Assembly: GCF_003116585.1 (NCBI RefSeq)
Contig: NZ_QEHM01000015.1
Location: forward strand, 1 to 64,000
DNA length: 64,000 nucleotides
Direction of reading: 5' to 3'
Source: Albibacillus kandeliae
GTDB taxonomy: Bacteria; Pseudomonadota; Alphaproteobacteria; Rhodobacterales; Rhodobacteraceae
The notes beneath the pieces are model-generated. The model was given only the letters and a program-made list of their open reading frames with translations. It ran no database searches and was not told where the DNA came from. The first letter of the stretch is position 1; each line of letters opens with the position of its first letter. Both the position numbers and the translations under genes were made by a program. This document shows positions 55,350-63,966 of the stretch, one piece after another.

Positions 55350-56852
55350 ATGGCCGAGACCTACGACATCATCATCCGCAACGGCCGTGTCATGGACCCC
55401 GAGACCGGCTTTGACGAGGTCTGCGATCTCGCGGTGTCGGGCGACACCATTGCGAAGATCGGCAAGGTCGAAGGCGCCGCGGCAAGGGAGATCGACGCGA
55501 CCGGCCTGATCGTGGCGCCGGGCTTCATCGACCTGCACGCGCACGGCCAGTCCGTCGCAGCCGACCGGATGCAGGCCTTTGACGGCATCACCACCACCCT
55601 CGAACTCGAGGTCGGCGCCCTGCCAGTGGCAGGCTGGTACGACCGTCACGCCAAGCTGCCCCGCCCGCTGAACTACGGTACTGCGGTGGCCTGGATCTTT
55701 GCCCGCAAGGTGGCGCTGGGCGCGCTGGAACTGAACGCCGACATTCATCCCATCGACCAGATGGGCAGCGGTTCGGATGACATGAGCTGGTCGACCGAAG
55801 CGGCGACGCTGGAGCAGACCGAGGAGATTTGCGCGCTGGTGCGGCAGGGTCTGGACGAAGGCGCCATCGGCATCGGCATTCCCAACGGCTATGCGCCGGG
55901 CGCGGGCATGAAGGAAATGGTCGGCGTCTGCTCGCTGGCCTACGAGTACAACACCCCGACCTTCACCCATATCGCCTACATGTCCAACATCGACCCGCGC
56001 AGCTCGGTCGACAGCTATGTCCGGCTGATCGGTCTTGCCGGGGCGACCGGCGCGCATATGCACATCTGCCACCTGAACTCGACCTCGCTGATGGATATCG
56101 AGAACGTGGTGGGCCTGGTCGAGAAGGCGCAGGAACAGGGCCTGCCCGTCACCACAGAAGCCTATCCCTACGGCACAGGTGCCACCGTGGTCTCGGCGGG
56201 GTTCTTCATGGACCCGGACTTCAAGGCGCGCACCGGCAGCGACTATTCCAACATCGAGCTGGTCCACAACCACCAGCGCTTTGCGGACCGCGACGACATC
56301 GTCCGCGCCCGCGAGGAGAACCCGACCAATATCGTCATGTGGCACTACCTCGACGTCGAGGTGAACGAGGACCACCGCCGCCTGCTGGACATGTCCGTCA
56401 CCTATCCCGGCGGCTCCATCGCCTCCGACGCGATGCCCTGGCTGGAGAGTGACGGGTCGATCTACGAGGGCATGGACTGGCCGCTGCCCGATCACCTCTC
56501 GGCGCACCCGCGCTCCTCGGGCACCTTCACCAAATTCCTGCGCGAGTACGTGCGTGAGCGCGAGATCGTGCCGCTGATGGAAGCCATCGCCAAGTGCACC
56601 ATCCTGCCCGGCAAGGTGATCGAGAACTGCGCGACCCAGATCAAGCGCAAGGTGCGCCTGCAGGAGGGCTGTGACGCGGATATCGTGATCTTCGATTTCG
56701 ACACAATCACTGACCGGGCCGAGTTCACCGCCATGAACCGTCCCTCCGAAGGCGTGCGGCACCTGCTGGTCAACGGCGTTCCCGTCATCTCCGACGGCGC
56801 GCTCGACCCCGACGCGGCACCGGGCCGGCCCATCCGCTGCACCCCGGCGTGA
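55350..56852 (+). CDS. N-acyl-D-amino-acid deacylase-like amidohydrolase, cytoplasmic
   Basis: 500 residues, no signal peptide. It opens with [18 protein letters not shown], then the metal motif GFIDLHAHG, a catalytic region TEAYPYGTGATVVSAGFF and SIASDAMPWLESDG, ending in a beta sandwich. It is a paralog of 15306-16982 but without the Tat signal. Starting one base after the MlrC stop and overlapping the GTPase gene by four bases, it is in the middle of a coupled set. Its metal centre may be loaded by that GTPase (inference). Confidence 0.85.
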   Translation: MAETYDIIIRNGRVMDPETGFDEVCDLAVSGDTIAKIGKVEGAAAREIDATGLIVAPGFIDLHAHGQSVAADRMQAFDGITTTLELEVGALPVAGWYDRHAKLPRPLNYGTAVAWIFARKVALGALELNADIHPIDQMGSGSDDMSWSTEAATLEQTEEICALVRQGLDEGAIGIGIPNGYAPGAGMKEMVGVCSLAYEYNTPTFTHIAYMSNIDPRSSVDSYVRLIGLAGATGAHMHICHLNSTSLMDIENVVGLVEKAQEQGLPVTTEAYPYGTGATVVSAGFFMDPDFKARTGSDYSNIELVHNHQRFADRDDIVRAREENPTNIVMWHYLDVEVNEDHRRLLDMSVTYPGGSIASDAMPWLESDGSIYEGMDWPLPDHLSAHPRSSGTFTKFLREYVREREIVPLMEAIAKCTILPGKVIENCATQIKRKVRLQEGCDADIVIFDFDTITDRAEFTAMNRPSEGVRHLLVNGVPVISDGALDPDAAPGRPIRCTPA

Positions 56853-57757
56853 GCGTTCCGGTCCTCCTTGTCACCGGCTTCCTCGGGGCCGGCAAGACCA
56901 CGCTGATCAACGGTATGCTGCAGGCCGGGCACGGCCTGCGCATCGCCGCCATCGTGAACGACTTCGGGTCGATCAACATCGACGCCGCATTGCTGGAGAG
57001 CGCGAGCGACTCAGTGATCGGGCTGAAGAACGGCTGCATCTGCTGCTCGTTGCAAGGCGACCTGCTCAGAACCCTGAAACAGGTGCTGGGCAGCGGCAGC
57101 GCGCCCGACCTCGTCGTGATCGAGGCCAGCGGCGTGGCGGACCCGGGCGGGATCATGCAGGCGCTGATGGACCCGATGATCTGGCAGCAGGCCAGTCTCG
57201 AAGCGGTGGTCTGCGTGGTCGATGCCCTCGACGCAAAGCTCCGCAAGGAGGATGCACTGTGGCGCGCTCAACTCAGCCAGTCCGACATTGTGGTCCTCGC
57301 CAAGGCCGAAGGGCTGGAGCCGGACGCTCGTACCGCGCTGACCGCTCAACTGGGCGCAATGGGCAAGCGGCACATCTACGACGCGAACGAACCGCTGCCG
57401 CTGCGGACCCTGCTGGCCCAGCCGCGCAACCAAAGGGCAGCGCCGACGGCGCCCATTCGCGACGACCGCTTCGTGCACCTCGAATGGGAGCTTGACGGGC
57501 CCGTTTCACTGCCAGCCTTTCAAGACACCATGACGGCACTGGCGCCGAGCCTGTTGCGCGCCAAGGGGTTCCTGCAACTCGCCGGGCGCGAGGGTGCTTT
57601 CACCTTCCAACTGGTCGGCCAGCGTGCGGCGATGGCCCCTCGACCGGGACAGGCCGGGTCGGGTTGCCAGCTCGTCCTGATCGGTGAGCGCGCGACCTTC
57701 GACCCGGAGGCGGCACGGGCCCGGCTGAACGCGATGGTGGAAACCGGCGGCGCGTAA
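56849..57757 (+). CDS. COG0523/CobW-family GTPase (metallochaperone type)
   Basis: 302 residues from a GTG start that overlaps the previous stop by four bases (GTGA). Walker A GFLGAGKTT is at 10-18, the switch region VNDFGSINID follows, and the metal-binding CxCC motif is C63-I-C65-C66 in NGCICCSLQGD. A C-terminal CobW domain of about 100 residues follows. COG0523 proteins deliver zinc, iron or cobalt to enzymes. Coupling to the amidohydrolase gene suggests service to it or to the MlrC enzyme. Confidence 0.87.
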   Translation: MSVPVLLVTGFLGAGKTTLINGMLQAGHGLRIAAIVNDFGSINIDAALLESASDSVIGLKNGCICCSLQGDLLRTLKQVLGSGSAPDLVVIEASGVADPGGIMQALMDPMIWQQASLEAVVCVVDALDAKLRKEDALWRAQLSQSDIVVLAKAEGLEPDARTALTAQLGAMGKRHIYDANEPLPLRTLLAQPRNQRAAPTAPIRDDRFVHLEWELDGPVSLPAFQDTMTALAPSLLRAKGFLQLAGREGAFTFQLVGQRAAMAPRPGQAGSGCQLVLIGERATFDPEAARARLNAMVETGGA

Positions 57758-57860
57758 CGCGCGCATGACATTGGCCGCTGCACCGAAACAGAGCGACGGC
57801 AGGTTTCACATTACCATCATTAACAAGCTAAATTGCCGTTACCCCGTGCTCCTAGCGTCC

Positions 57861-57877
57861 GGTTACGCACTGTAACC
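57861..57877. promoter_or_regulatory. Inverted repeat before the VPLPA-CTERM gene
   Basis: GGTTAC (57861-57866) and GTAACC (57872-57877) flank a five-base centre, 14 bases before the start codon. It overlaps the likely ribosome-binding region, so it may be an operator or a weak translational hairpin. Confidence 0.35.
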
Positions 57878-57891
57878 AATGGACTTTTCCC

Positions 57892-58401
57892 ATGACATTC
57901 AAAACCTTCGTTTCCGCCCTCGCGCTTGCCGTTTCGGCCGCCGCCGCCCATGCCGCGCCGCTTACCCTCGATGGAGGCTGGAGCAGCTTTTCGGCGAGCT
58001 ATGGCAAGACCTCGTCCTGGAACACCTCCTTCGAGTTCACCCTGACCGAGTCCGCGCTGCTGCAGGTCACCGACACCGGCGACAACAACGACATGTATAT
58101 GGTCACCGTTGCCAGCTCCGGCACCTCCACCGACTACGCGACTTCGACCCCGGTGGGCGGCTACGCCTTCTCGAACGATCCGGATTACACCTTCGGCTCC
58201 GATGCCTTCTCCTCGCTCGAGGTGCTGCTCGAAGCCGGGTCCTACGTTATCACCGGACGTCTGAACAACACGGCCTACAGCGCCGGCACCGGCTCGATCC
58301 AGATCGTGTCGCCGACCACCGTTCCGCTGCCCGCCAGCGGCCTGCTGCTGCTGGGTGCCTTTGGTGGCGTCGTGGCCCTGCGCCGCAAAACGCGCGCCTG
58401 A
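57892..58401 (+). CDS. VPLPA-CTERM sorting-domain exported protein
   Basis: 169 residues. Signal peptide ends at AHAAP. The mature part is a small beta-rich domain (LTLDGGWSSFSASYG; FEFTLTESALLQVTD; AGSYVITGRLN) and the C-terminus is TTVPLPASGLLLLGAFGGV plus RRKTRA, the Rhodobacterales VPLPA-CTERM anchor. Such proteins are processed by exosortase-like systems and sent to the outer surface or exopolysaccharide. There is no exosortase gene in the window. Monocistronic, with a hairpin terminator behind it. Confidence 0.88.
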   Translation: MTFKTFVSALALAVSAAAAHAAPLTLDGGWSSFSASYGKTSSWNTSFEFTLTESALLQVTDTGDNNDMYMVTVASSGTSTDYATSTPVGGYAFSNDPDYTFGSDAFSSLEVLLEAGSYVITGRLNNTAYSAGTGSIQIVSPTTVPLPASGLLLLGAFGGVVALRRKTRA

Positions 58402-58425
58402 TGCAGTTGCACGACAGGCTTCAGG

Positions 58426-58449
58426 ATGCCGGCCCCTTGGGGTCGGCAT
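58426..58449 (+). terminator. Terminator hairpin after the VPLPA-CTERM gene
   Basis: ATGCCGGCCCC (58426-58436) pairs with GGGGTCGGCAT (58439-58449), one G-T pair, two-base centre. It lies between convergent genes and may serve both directions; only a short T-rich tail follows. Confidence 0.55.
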
Positions 58450-58470
58450 TCGTCATTTCGGGGCACAGGG

Positions 58471-59250
58471 TCAGCCCTCGCCGCGCAGGGCCTGCACCTG
58501 ATCGCTCAGCAACTCGCACAGCACGATCTTGGCGACCGATGGTCCCAGCTCACCGCGCTCGGGGAGAGGAGACAGCGGCGTGGCGATCAGCACCTTCTCG
58601 CAGAGCTTCGACAGGTCCGCGATGCGGCGGCCCGAGATGGCGACACGGTAGGCGCCCCGTTCTCCCGCCGCGGTCAGAAGCTGCCCGTTCTGCGCGGTGA
58701 GCCCGGTCTCCGAGATCGTCATGAAGACAGATCGGCGGTCGAGCGAGCCCATGACCTCCTCGGCGATGAAGGAGTCGCTGAAGCCCCGCGCGATCAGCCC
58801 GATGCGTGAGAAGCGGTAGGCGAACATCTGGGCGACGATGCCTGAAACGCCCGCACCGAACACATCGACATGGCGCGCTTCCACCATGCGCCTCGCAACT
58901 TCGGCAAGGTCGGTGGCAGCAGTGCCATCAACGGTCGCGCGGATCGCGTCGGCGATCCGTCCGGCAAGATCGGTGCCGCGCGGTTCGGCGCTGTGGCGAT
59001 AGGCGATATCGGATGCAAGGGAGAGCTTGAACGACGAGTAGCCGTCGAACCCCAGCCGACGGCAGAACCGCACGATGCTCGCCTCGCCGCTGCCGGTCAG
59101 CTCGGCCAGTTCCGACATCGAGGCGCGCACCGCCACCTCCGGTTCGCTGAGGATGACGTCGGCGATCCGGGCGAGGGCGTCGGGCAGGTCGCCCCGGCTG
59201 GCCTCGATGCCGCGCAGGACATCCCGGGTCAGCGCTACGGTATCCGGCAT
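58471..59250 (-). CDS. MurR/RpiR-family transcriptional regulator
   Basis: 259 residues. The N-terminal HTH (MSELAELTGSGEASIVRFCRRLGFDGYSSFK, read in part as GEASIVRFCRRLGFDGY) and the SIS domain (DVFGAGVSGIVAQMFAYRF) are clear. GAGGAAG lies before the ATG at 59250. It is the last gene of a leftward set with the HAD phosphatase and sugar isomerase, which fits a phosphosugar-sensing role. Candidate targets are the divergent promoters at about 60900-61200. Confidence 0.87.
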   Translation of the reverse strand: MPDTVALTRDVLRGIEASRGDLPDALARIADVILSEPEVAVRASMSELAELTGSGEASIVRFCRRLGFDGYSSFKLSLASDIAYRHSAEPRGTDLAGRIADAIRATVDGTAATDLAEVARRMVEARHVDVFGAGVSGIVAQMFAYRFSRIGLIARGFSDSFIAEEVMGSLDRRSVFMTISETGLTAQNGQLLTAAGERGAYRVAISGRRIADLSKLCEKVLIATPLSPLPERGELGPSVAKIVLCELLSDQVQALRGEG

Positions 59251-59329
59251 GTGGTCTTCCTCTCTGCGGGGCGGCGGTCTGCCGGGGCGCATGGTGCGGG
59301 GCAGCATAGCATGGCCGGGCCAGTCCCGA

Positions 59330-60010
59330 TCAAGCCGGGGCGGTCGATTGCGACAGGGCCGCGCGCAACAGCTCGAGCAGTTCAGGCGCCGAAGCAGCGA
59401 TGTCCGAAGCCCCGGCGGCGCGCAGGCGCTCGGCATGGCCCGGTTGGATATGCCCGGCGGCGGTAAACCCGATGGCCCGGGCCCCGGCCGCGACGGCCCC
59501 GGTGATCCCTGTCACGCTGTCGTCGATCACGATCGCCTTGCCGATGTCGGCGCCGAGGGCGCGGGCGGCATGGAAGAACAGGTCAGGTGCGGGCTTGCCG
59601 TGGTCGACGTCCTCGGCACTGAAGACACGGGTATCGAAATGCCGCAGCAGCCCGGTCACGCCGAGCGAGAGCGCCACGCGGCGGTGCGAGCTGTTCGAGG
59701 TCACGCAGGTCGGGGCGTCGAGCGCCTCCAGCACCCCGGCGATGCCGTCGACCGGTTGCAACCGGTCCTGAAACCGGCGCAGCACAAGATCTTCGAAGTT
59801 CGACTGGTAGCTCGCGGGCAGGTTCACTCCATAGGTGTCGCGCACGGTCTGGTGAGCCGCCTCGGCGGTCTTGCCGGTGAACAGGGCGTTGGCCTCCTGC
59901 CAGCTCATGTTGATGCCCAGTTCGGACAGCAGGTCGGCCGCGGCCTGTGCGGCCAGCGGTTCGCTGTCCACGAGGACGCCGTCGCAGTCGAAACAGATGA
60001 GAGTGCTCAT
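59330..60010 (-). CDS. HAD-family (subfamily IA) phosphatase
   Basis: 226 residues. Nucleophile D8 and acid D10 are in CFDCDGVLVDSEP, motif II TSNSSHRRV, motif III with GKPAPDLF and VIDDSVTGITGA. This is the beta-phosphoglucomutase/phosphatase branch. A small sugar phosphate is the likely substrate. It sits between the RpiR regulator and the sugar isomerase on the same strand, with gaps of 79 and 67 bases. Confidence 0.88.
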   Translation of the reverse strand: MSTLICFDCDGVLVDSEPLAAQAAADLLSELGINMSWQEANALFTGKTAEAAHQTVRDTYGVNLPASYQSNFEDLVLRRFQDRLQPVDGIAGVLEALDAPTCVTSNSSHRRVALSLGVTGLLRHFDTRVFSAEDVDHGKPAPDLFFHAARALGADIGKAIVIDDSVTGITGAVAAGARAIGFTAAGHIQPGHAERLRAAGASDIAASAPELLELLRAALSQSTAPA

Positions 60011-60077
60011 GGCCTTGGCCTTTCGTCTTGTTGCCCCGGTCGGGAGTGAGGGCACGCAACCGTGCCCCCGGTTGGTG

Positions 60078-60896
60078 TCAGCGGGCGAGGCCGAGGCTCT
60101 CGAGGTAAGCCGCCGAAGGACGGATGCCCGCCTTGTCGCGCAGTTCCATGATCAGCCGCGGCTGGCCGCCCAGCGGCGCGAGCGCGGCAAACACCGCGTG
60201 CCAGTTCACCGTGCCCTTGCCGATTGCCCAGTGCCGGTCGGCGTAGCCGTCCGCGTCCTGCAGGTGGATGTGGTGCAGCAGGTCGCCCGCGCGGTGGACG
60301 TAGTAGTCGACCGGCGGCGCCCCGGTGGAACCATGCGCGTAGTGCGCGTGGCCAGTGTCGATGGAGACCTTGACCGAGGGGCTGTCAAAGGTGCGGGCAA
60401 GCGCGCAGCGGGCGTCCGGATCCTTGTCCTGGATGTTTTCCAGCACCATCTGAACCCCGGCGCCTTCGGCCCGCGCGATCACCGGGTCCAGCGTGGCATG
60501 CACATTGTCCAGCAGCTTCTGGCGCGCGTTCGGCAGCATGTCGAGGTTGTTGTAATCCCAAGTGGTGTAGGGGCTGTGGATCACCATCTGGGTCGCGCCA
60601 AGCGCCTCGCAGACGGCAAGGCCCTGTTCCATGCGCTTGGTCACGATCGCGCGGATCTCGGGGTCGGGGTTGTCCAGCGTCAGGCCCCAGAACGGTCCGT
60701 GGATGCCTAGGCGGCCGGTGTAGCCGTCCAGCAGGGCGCGGGCCCGCGCGACCAGCGGCTGCCAGTCGCCGTTCAGCACCTCGGCGGTGATGAAATCCTG
60801 CAGTTCAAGGTCGCGCTGGTCGGCGATCAGCCAGTCGCGGTGGGTTTCGAGTGTATCGAGCGGCATCGCCGCGCCGAGTACGGGAAGAGACGTCAT
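60078..60896 (-). CDS. Sugar phosphate isomerase/epimerase (xylose isomerase-like TIM barrel)
   Basis: 272 residues. AP-endonuclease-2 type TIM barrel with metal residues in MVLENIQDKDPD (Glu), VSIDTGHAHYAHG (Asp, His) and HHIHLQDADGYADRHW (His, Asp). Start at 60896 has GGAG eight bases upstream. Family members isomerise or epimerise sugars, hydroxypyruvate or inositol intermediates. It is first in the leftward set and divergent from the oligopeptide-type importer, so the imported compound may be a sugar-containing molecule. Confidence 0.84.
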   Translation of the reverse strand: MTSLPVLGAAMPLDTLETHRDWLIADQRDLELQDFITAEVLNGDWQPLVARARALLDGYTGRLGIHGPFWGLTLDNPDPEIRAIVTKRMEQGLAVCEALGATQMVIHSPYTTWDYNNLDMLPNARQKLLDNVHATLDPVIARAEGAGVQMVLENIQDKDPDARCALARTFDSPSVKVSIDTGHAHYAHGSTGAPPVDYYVHRAGDLLHHIHLQDADGYADRHWAIGKGTVNWHAVFAALAPLGGQPRLIMELRDKAGIRPSAAYLESLGLAR

Positions 60897-61218
60897 GGAA
60901 AGCTCCGTGGCATGGGGAATCGCCCTCTGCGAAGATGTGCCCGCAAGGGCCTCCGGTGCCGGGAAAAGCGGCACCGCCGGCGCCCGGGTTATGTCTCTCT
61001 TGTGACAGGATGATTACAAAACTCCACCTTTGTGTGGGTATGTGGAGTGAAACTCCAAATTTCGCCGAACGGTAATCAAAGCGTCGTCGAACTGTCATGA
61101 AACCCGGCTTCTTAGGGCCTCGTTGACGGTCGCGATGGGCGGCCTGACCCTCCAACCCAAAGAGCCCGGCGCGTTCACCCCCGCAAGAAACAGTGACCCG
61201 GGCCACGAGGAGACAGAC
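60897..61218. other. Divergent promoter region
   Basis: 322 bases between the leftward isomerase set and the rightward importer, AT-richer at 61010-61080. It contains the palindromic site at 61021-61057. Open frames crossing it lack a ribosome-binding site. Confidence 0.5.
61021..61057. promoter_or_regulatory. Candidate RpiR operator (TGGAGT-GAA-ACTCCA plus outer copy)
   Basis: TGGAGT (61043-61048) and ACTCCA (61052-61057) flank a three-base centre. A further ACTCCAC at 61021-61027 pairs with GTGGAGT at 61042-61048, giving three related half sites. This is the only clear palindrome in the divergent gap, and the neighbouring RpiR regulator is the likely ligand. Confidence 0.55.
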
Positions 61219-62859
61219 ATGATCCGACTTAATCGACGCCATGCGCTTGGCCTGATGGGCGCCACCGCCAGCAGCCTGATGCTGCCCGGCTACCTGCGCG
61301 CACAGGGCGCCCGCCCCTCGGTGGTGGTGGCCGTTCAGAAGATCACCAACAACAACACGCTCGACCCGTGGAACGAACAGTCCAACGTGGGTGAGCGCGT
61401 GCTCTACCCGAACCTGTGGGAAGGCCTGATCCTGCGTGACTGGATGGGCAACCAGGGCCCCGTTCCCGGTCTCGCAACCGACTGGCACCGCATCGACGAC
61501 AAGACGCTGGAGCTGAAACTGCGCGAGGGCGTCAGGTTCCACAACGGCGACGAGATGACGGCCGAGGACGTGGCCTTCTCCTTCTCGCCCGAGCGCGTGT
61601 TCGGCGATACCGAACCGGCGGGTGGCAAGACCATCTTCGCCGAGGACTACAAGCCCGAAACCGCCAAGGACCTGCCCGCCAACGTGCCGGGAATCGGCCG
61701 CCGCAAGTGGCCCTCGCTGGCCGGGGTCGAGATCGTCGACAAGTACACCGTGCGCTTCCACAACGCGACGCCGGATGTGACACTGGAAGGCCGCCTCTAC
61801 GCCGGTGGCAGCCAGATCCTGAACCGCCGCGCCTGGGACGAAGCGGCGACCTACGCCGATTGGGCGGCCAAGCCCGTCACCACCGGCCCCTACTACGTCG
61901 AGGAATATCGCCCCGACGTGTCGCTGACGCTGCGCGCCTTCGACGACTACTGGGGTGGCCGTCCGCCGCTGGAACGCATCACCTTCGTGGAAGTGCCCGA
62001 AGTGGCGAGCCGCGTGAACGGCCTGCTGTCGGGCGAGTATGACTTTGCCTGCGACCTGCCGCCGGACCAGATCAAGAATGTCTCGGGCGTCGACGGTTTC
62101 GAGGTGCAGAACTCGACCATCTGGAACCACCGCATCTCGGTCTTCAACACCCAGAACGAGATCCTGGCCGACCCGCTGGTCCGCCGCGCCATGACCCACG
62201 CCATCGACCGCGAGGCCATCGTGCAGGCGCTCTGGGGCGGGATGACCAACATCCCCGCCGGTCTGCAGTTCGAGAGCTTCCGCAGCTCGGACATGTTCAT
62301 CGAGGGCTGGACCGTTCCCGAGTACAACCCCGAACTGGCCCGCGACCTGCTGAAACAGGCTGGCTACAAGGGCGATGCGATCCCCTATCGCCTGCTCAAC
62401 AACTACTACACCAACCAGACTGCCAACGGGCAGATCATGGTCGAGATGTGGAAGCAGGTCGGCCTGAACGTCGAGATCGAGATGAAGGAGAACTGGGGCC
62501 AGATTCACGACCCCGCGGGCGTCAAGGGCGTGCGCGACTGGTCGGCCTCGAACACCATCAACGACCCGATCACCCCGATGGTGGTGCAGTTCGGCCCGAA
62601 CGGCGAGATGCAGCAGAAGAAGGACTGGTCCAACGCCGAGTTGAACGACCTGTCGATCGTGATGGAAACCTCGACCGACCGCGCGCAGCGCAAGAAAGCC
62701 ATCGCCCGGATGCTGGAAATCGCGGAGCGCGAGGACCCGGCCTATCAGGTGCTGCACCAGAACGCCGTCTTCACCGGTATGAAGTCGTCCCTCGGCTGGA
62801 AGGCCGCCCCGGCCTTCGCGATGGACTTCCGCGCCTCGAACTGGCCCAGCAACGGCTGA
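61219..62859 (+). CDS. Oligopeptide/dipeptide-type ABC transporter, periplasmic binding protein (family 5)
   Basis: 546 residues. The N-terminus has a twin-arginine-type signal (RLNRRHALGLMGATASSLMLPG), so it may be exported folded. SBP family 5 features are WEGLILRDWMG, LKLREGVRFHNGDEMTAEDVAFSF (read as GVRFHNGDEMTAEDV) and YYVEEYRPDVSLTLRAF. Ligands of this family range from peptides to glycosides and opines. GAGGAG precedes the start at 61219. A hairpin follows the stop, then the ATPase genes. No permease gene is visible before the window ends. Confidence 0.87.
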   Translation: MIRLNRRHALGLMGATASSLMLPGYLRAQGARPSVVVAVQKITNNNTLDPWNEQSNVGERVLYPNLWEGLILRDWMGNQGPVPGLATDWHRIDDKTLELKLREGVRFHNGDEMTAEDVAFSFSPERVFGDTEPAGGKTIFAEDYKPETAKDLPANVPGIGRRKWPSLAGVEIVDKYTVRFHNATPDVTLEGRLYAGGSQILNRRAWDEAATYADWAAKPVTTGPYYVEEYRPDVSLTLRAFDDYWGGRPPLERITFVEVPEVASRVNGLLSGEYDFACDLPPDQIKNVSGVDGFEVQNSTIWNHRISVFNTQNEILADPLVRRAMTHAIDREAIVQALWGGMTNIPAGLQFESFRSSDMFIEGWTVPEYNPELARDLLKQAGYKGDAIPYRLLNNYYTNQTANGQIMVEMWKQVGLNVEIEMKENWGQIHDPAGVKGVRDWSASNTINDPITPMVVQFGPNGEMQQKKDWSNAELNDLSIVMETSTDRAQRKKAIARMLEIAEREDPAYQVLHQNAVFTGMKSSLGWKAAPAFAMDFRASNWPSNG

Positions 62860-62877
62860 GCCATCCGAACCGAGTTC

Positions 62878-62904
62878 CCCCGGCGGGCCCTGTGCCCGCC
62901 GGGG
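62878..62904 (+). terminator. Intra-operon hairpin after the family-5 binding-protein gene
   Basis: CCCCGGCGGGC (62878-62888) pairs exactly with GCCCGCCGGGG (62894-62904) around CCTGT, followed by ATTTCCCGTTT. This one has a partial T tail and may terminate a share of transcripts before the ATPase gene. Confidence 0.6.
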
Positions 62905-62964
62905 ATTTCCCGTTTCGGCCGGGCCCTCCGCCTGGCCGGTTAGATTGACGAGAAAGGAGGGATC

Positions 62965-63966
62965 ATGGCCAACCTGGTCGAGATCCGCGACCTGCGGGTC
63001 GCCTTCGACGGGGTACCGGTGCTTCACGGCATCGACCTGGACGTGAGACCCGGCGAAGCGCTGGGCCTTGTCGGCGAGAGCGGCTGCGGCAAGTCGGTGA
63101 CCTGGCTGGCGGCACTGGGGCTGCTGCCCTCCAAGGCAAAGGTCAGCGGAACGGTGACCCTTGGCGAGACCGACCTATCCGGCGCGCCGCAGGCCAAGCT
63201 GGAAAAGGTGCGGGGCGGGCGCATCGCGATGATCTTCCAGGATCCGTCCTCGGCCCTGAACCCGGTACTGAAGGTCGGCCGGCAGCTGTGCGAGGCGCTG
63301 CGGCTGCATCGCGGCCTCACGGGGAACGACGCCCGGCGCGAGGCGCTGCGGCTCATGGACATGGTCGGCATCCCCGACGCCCGGGGCCGTTTCTCCCTCT
63401 ATCCCCACGAATTCTCGGGCGGCCAGTGTCAGCGGCTGATGATCGCGATGGCGCTGGCGGGCGAACCCGACCTGTTGATCGCCGATGAGCCGACAACGGC
63501 GCTCGACGCGACGATCCAGGCCCAGATCCTCGATCTCCTTGCCCGCCTCCGGGCCGAGATGAACATGGCCATCGTCTTCATCAGCCATGACCTCGGTGCC
63601 GTGGCGCAGGTCTGCGAACGGGTCTGCGTGATGTACGCGGGCCGTATCGTCGAGCAGGGCGCGGTCGGGCTGCTGTTCGAGCGCCCCCGCCATCCCTATA
63701 CCCGTGGCCTGTTTGACGCGATCCCGCGTCTGCACGGGCCGCGCACGCCGCTGGTGCCGATCCCCGGCACCGTACCCGATCCGCGCAACCTGCCAAAGGG
63801 ATGCGCCTTCCAACCAAGGTGCGCCCACGCCCGCGGCTTCTGCCAGAGCGAGCGCCCGGACCTGCTGGCGCAGAAGGACGGGCGCAAGCTCGCCTGCGCC
63901 TTTCCGCTGCCGGAAGGCAGCGAAGAGGTCGAGCGAGAGGTTCGGCGCGAAGGAATGCTGCAATGA
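62965..63966 (+). CDS. Oligopeptide/dipeptide-type ABC transporter ATP-binding protein (OppD/DppD type)
   Basis: 333 residues. Walker A GESGCGKS, signature FSGGQCQR, Walker B LLIADEPTTALD and the C-terminal oligo_HPY segment GCAFQPRCAHARGFC, which carries conserved cysteines for an iron-sulfur cluster in some members. A strong ribosome site AGGAGG lies just before ATG. Its stop overlaps the start of the next ATPase gene by four bases. Confidence 0.9.
   Translation: MANLVEIRDLRVAFDGVPVLHGIDLDVRPGEALGLVGESGCGKSVTWLAALGLLPSKAKVSGTVTLGETDLSGAPQAKLEKVRGGRIAMIFQDPSSALNPVLKVGRQLCEALRLHRGLTGNDARREALRLMDMVGIPDARGRFSLYPHEFSGGQCQRLMIAMALAGEPDLLIADEPTTALDATIQAQILDLLARLRAEMNMAIVFISHDLGAVAQVCERVCVMYAGRIVEQGAVGLLFERPRHPYTRGLFDAIPRLHGPRTPLVPIPGTVPDPRNLPKGCAFQPRCAHARGFCQSERPDLLAQKDGRKLACAFPLPEGSEEVEREVRREGMLQ

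Noticed and set aside
60805..63027. Very long open frame on the minus strand opposite the family-5 binding protein
   Set aside because: It mirrors the codon pattern of the real rightward gene, has low-complexity His/Arg/Val-rich translation, crosses the isomerase start and the promoter gap, and shows no domain.
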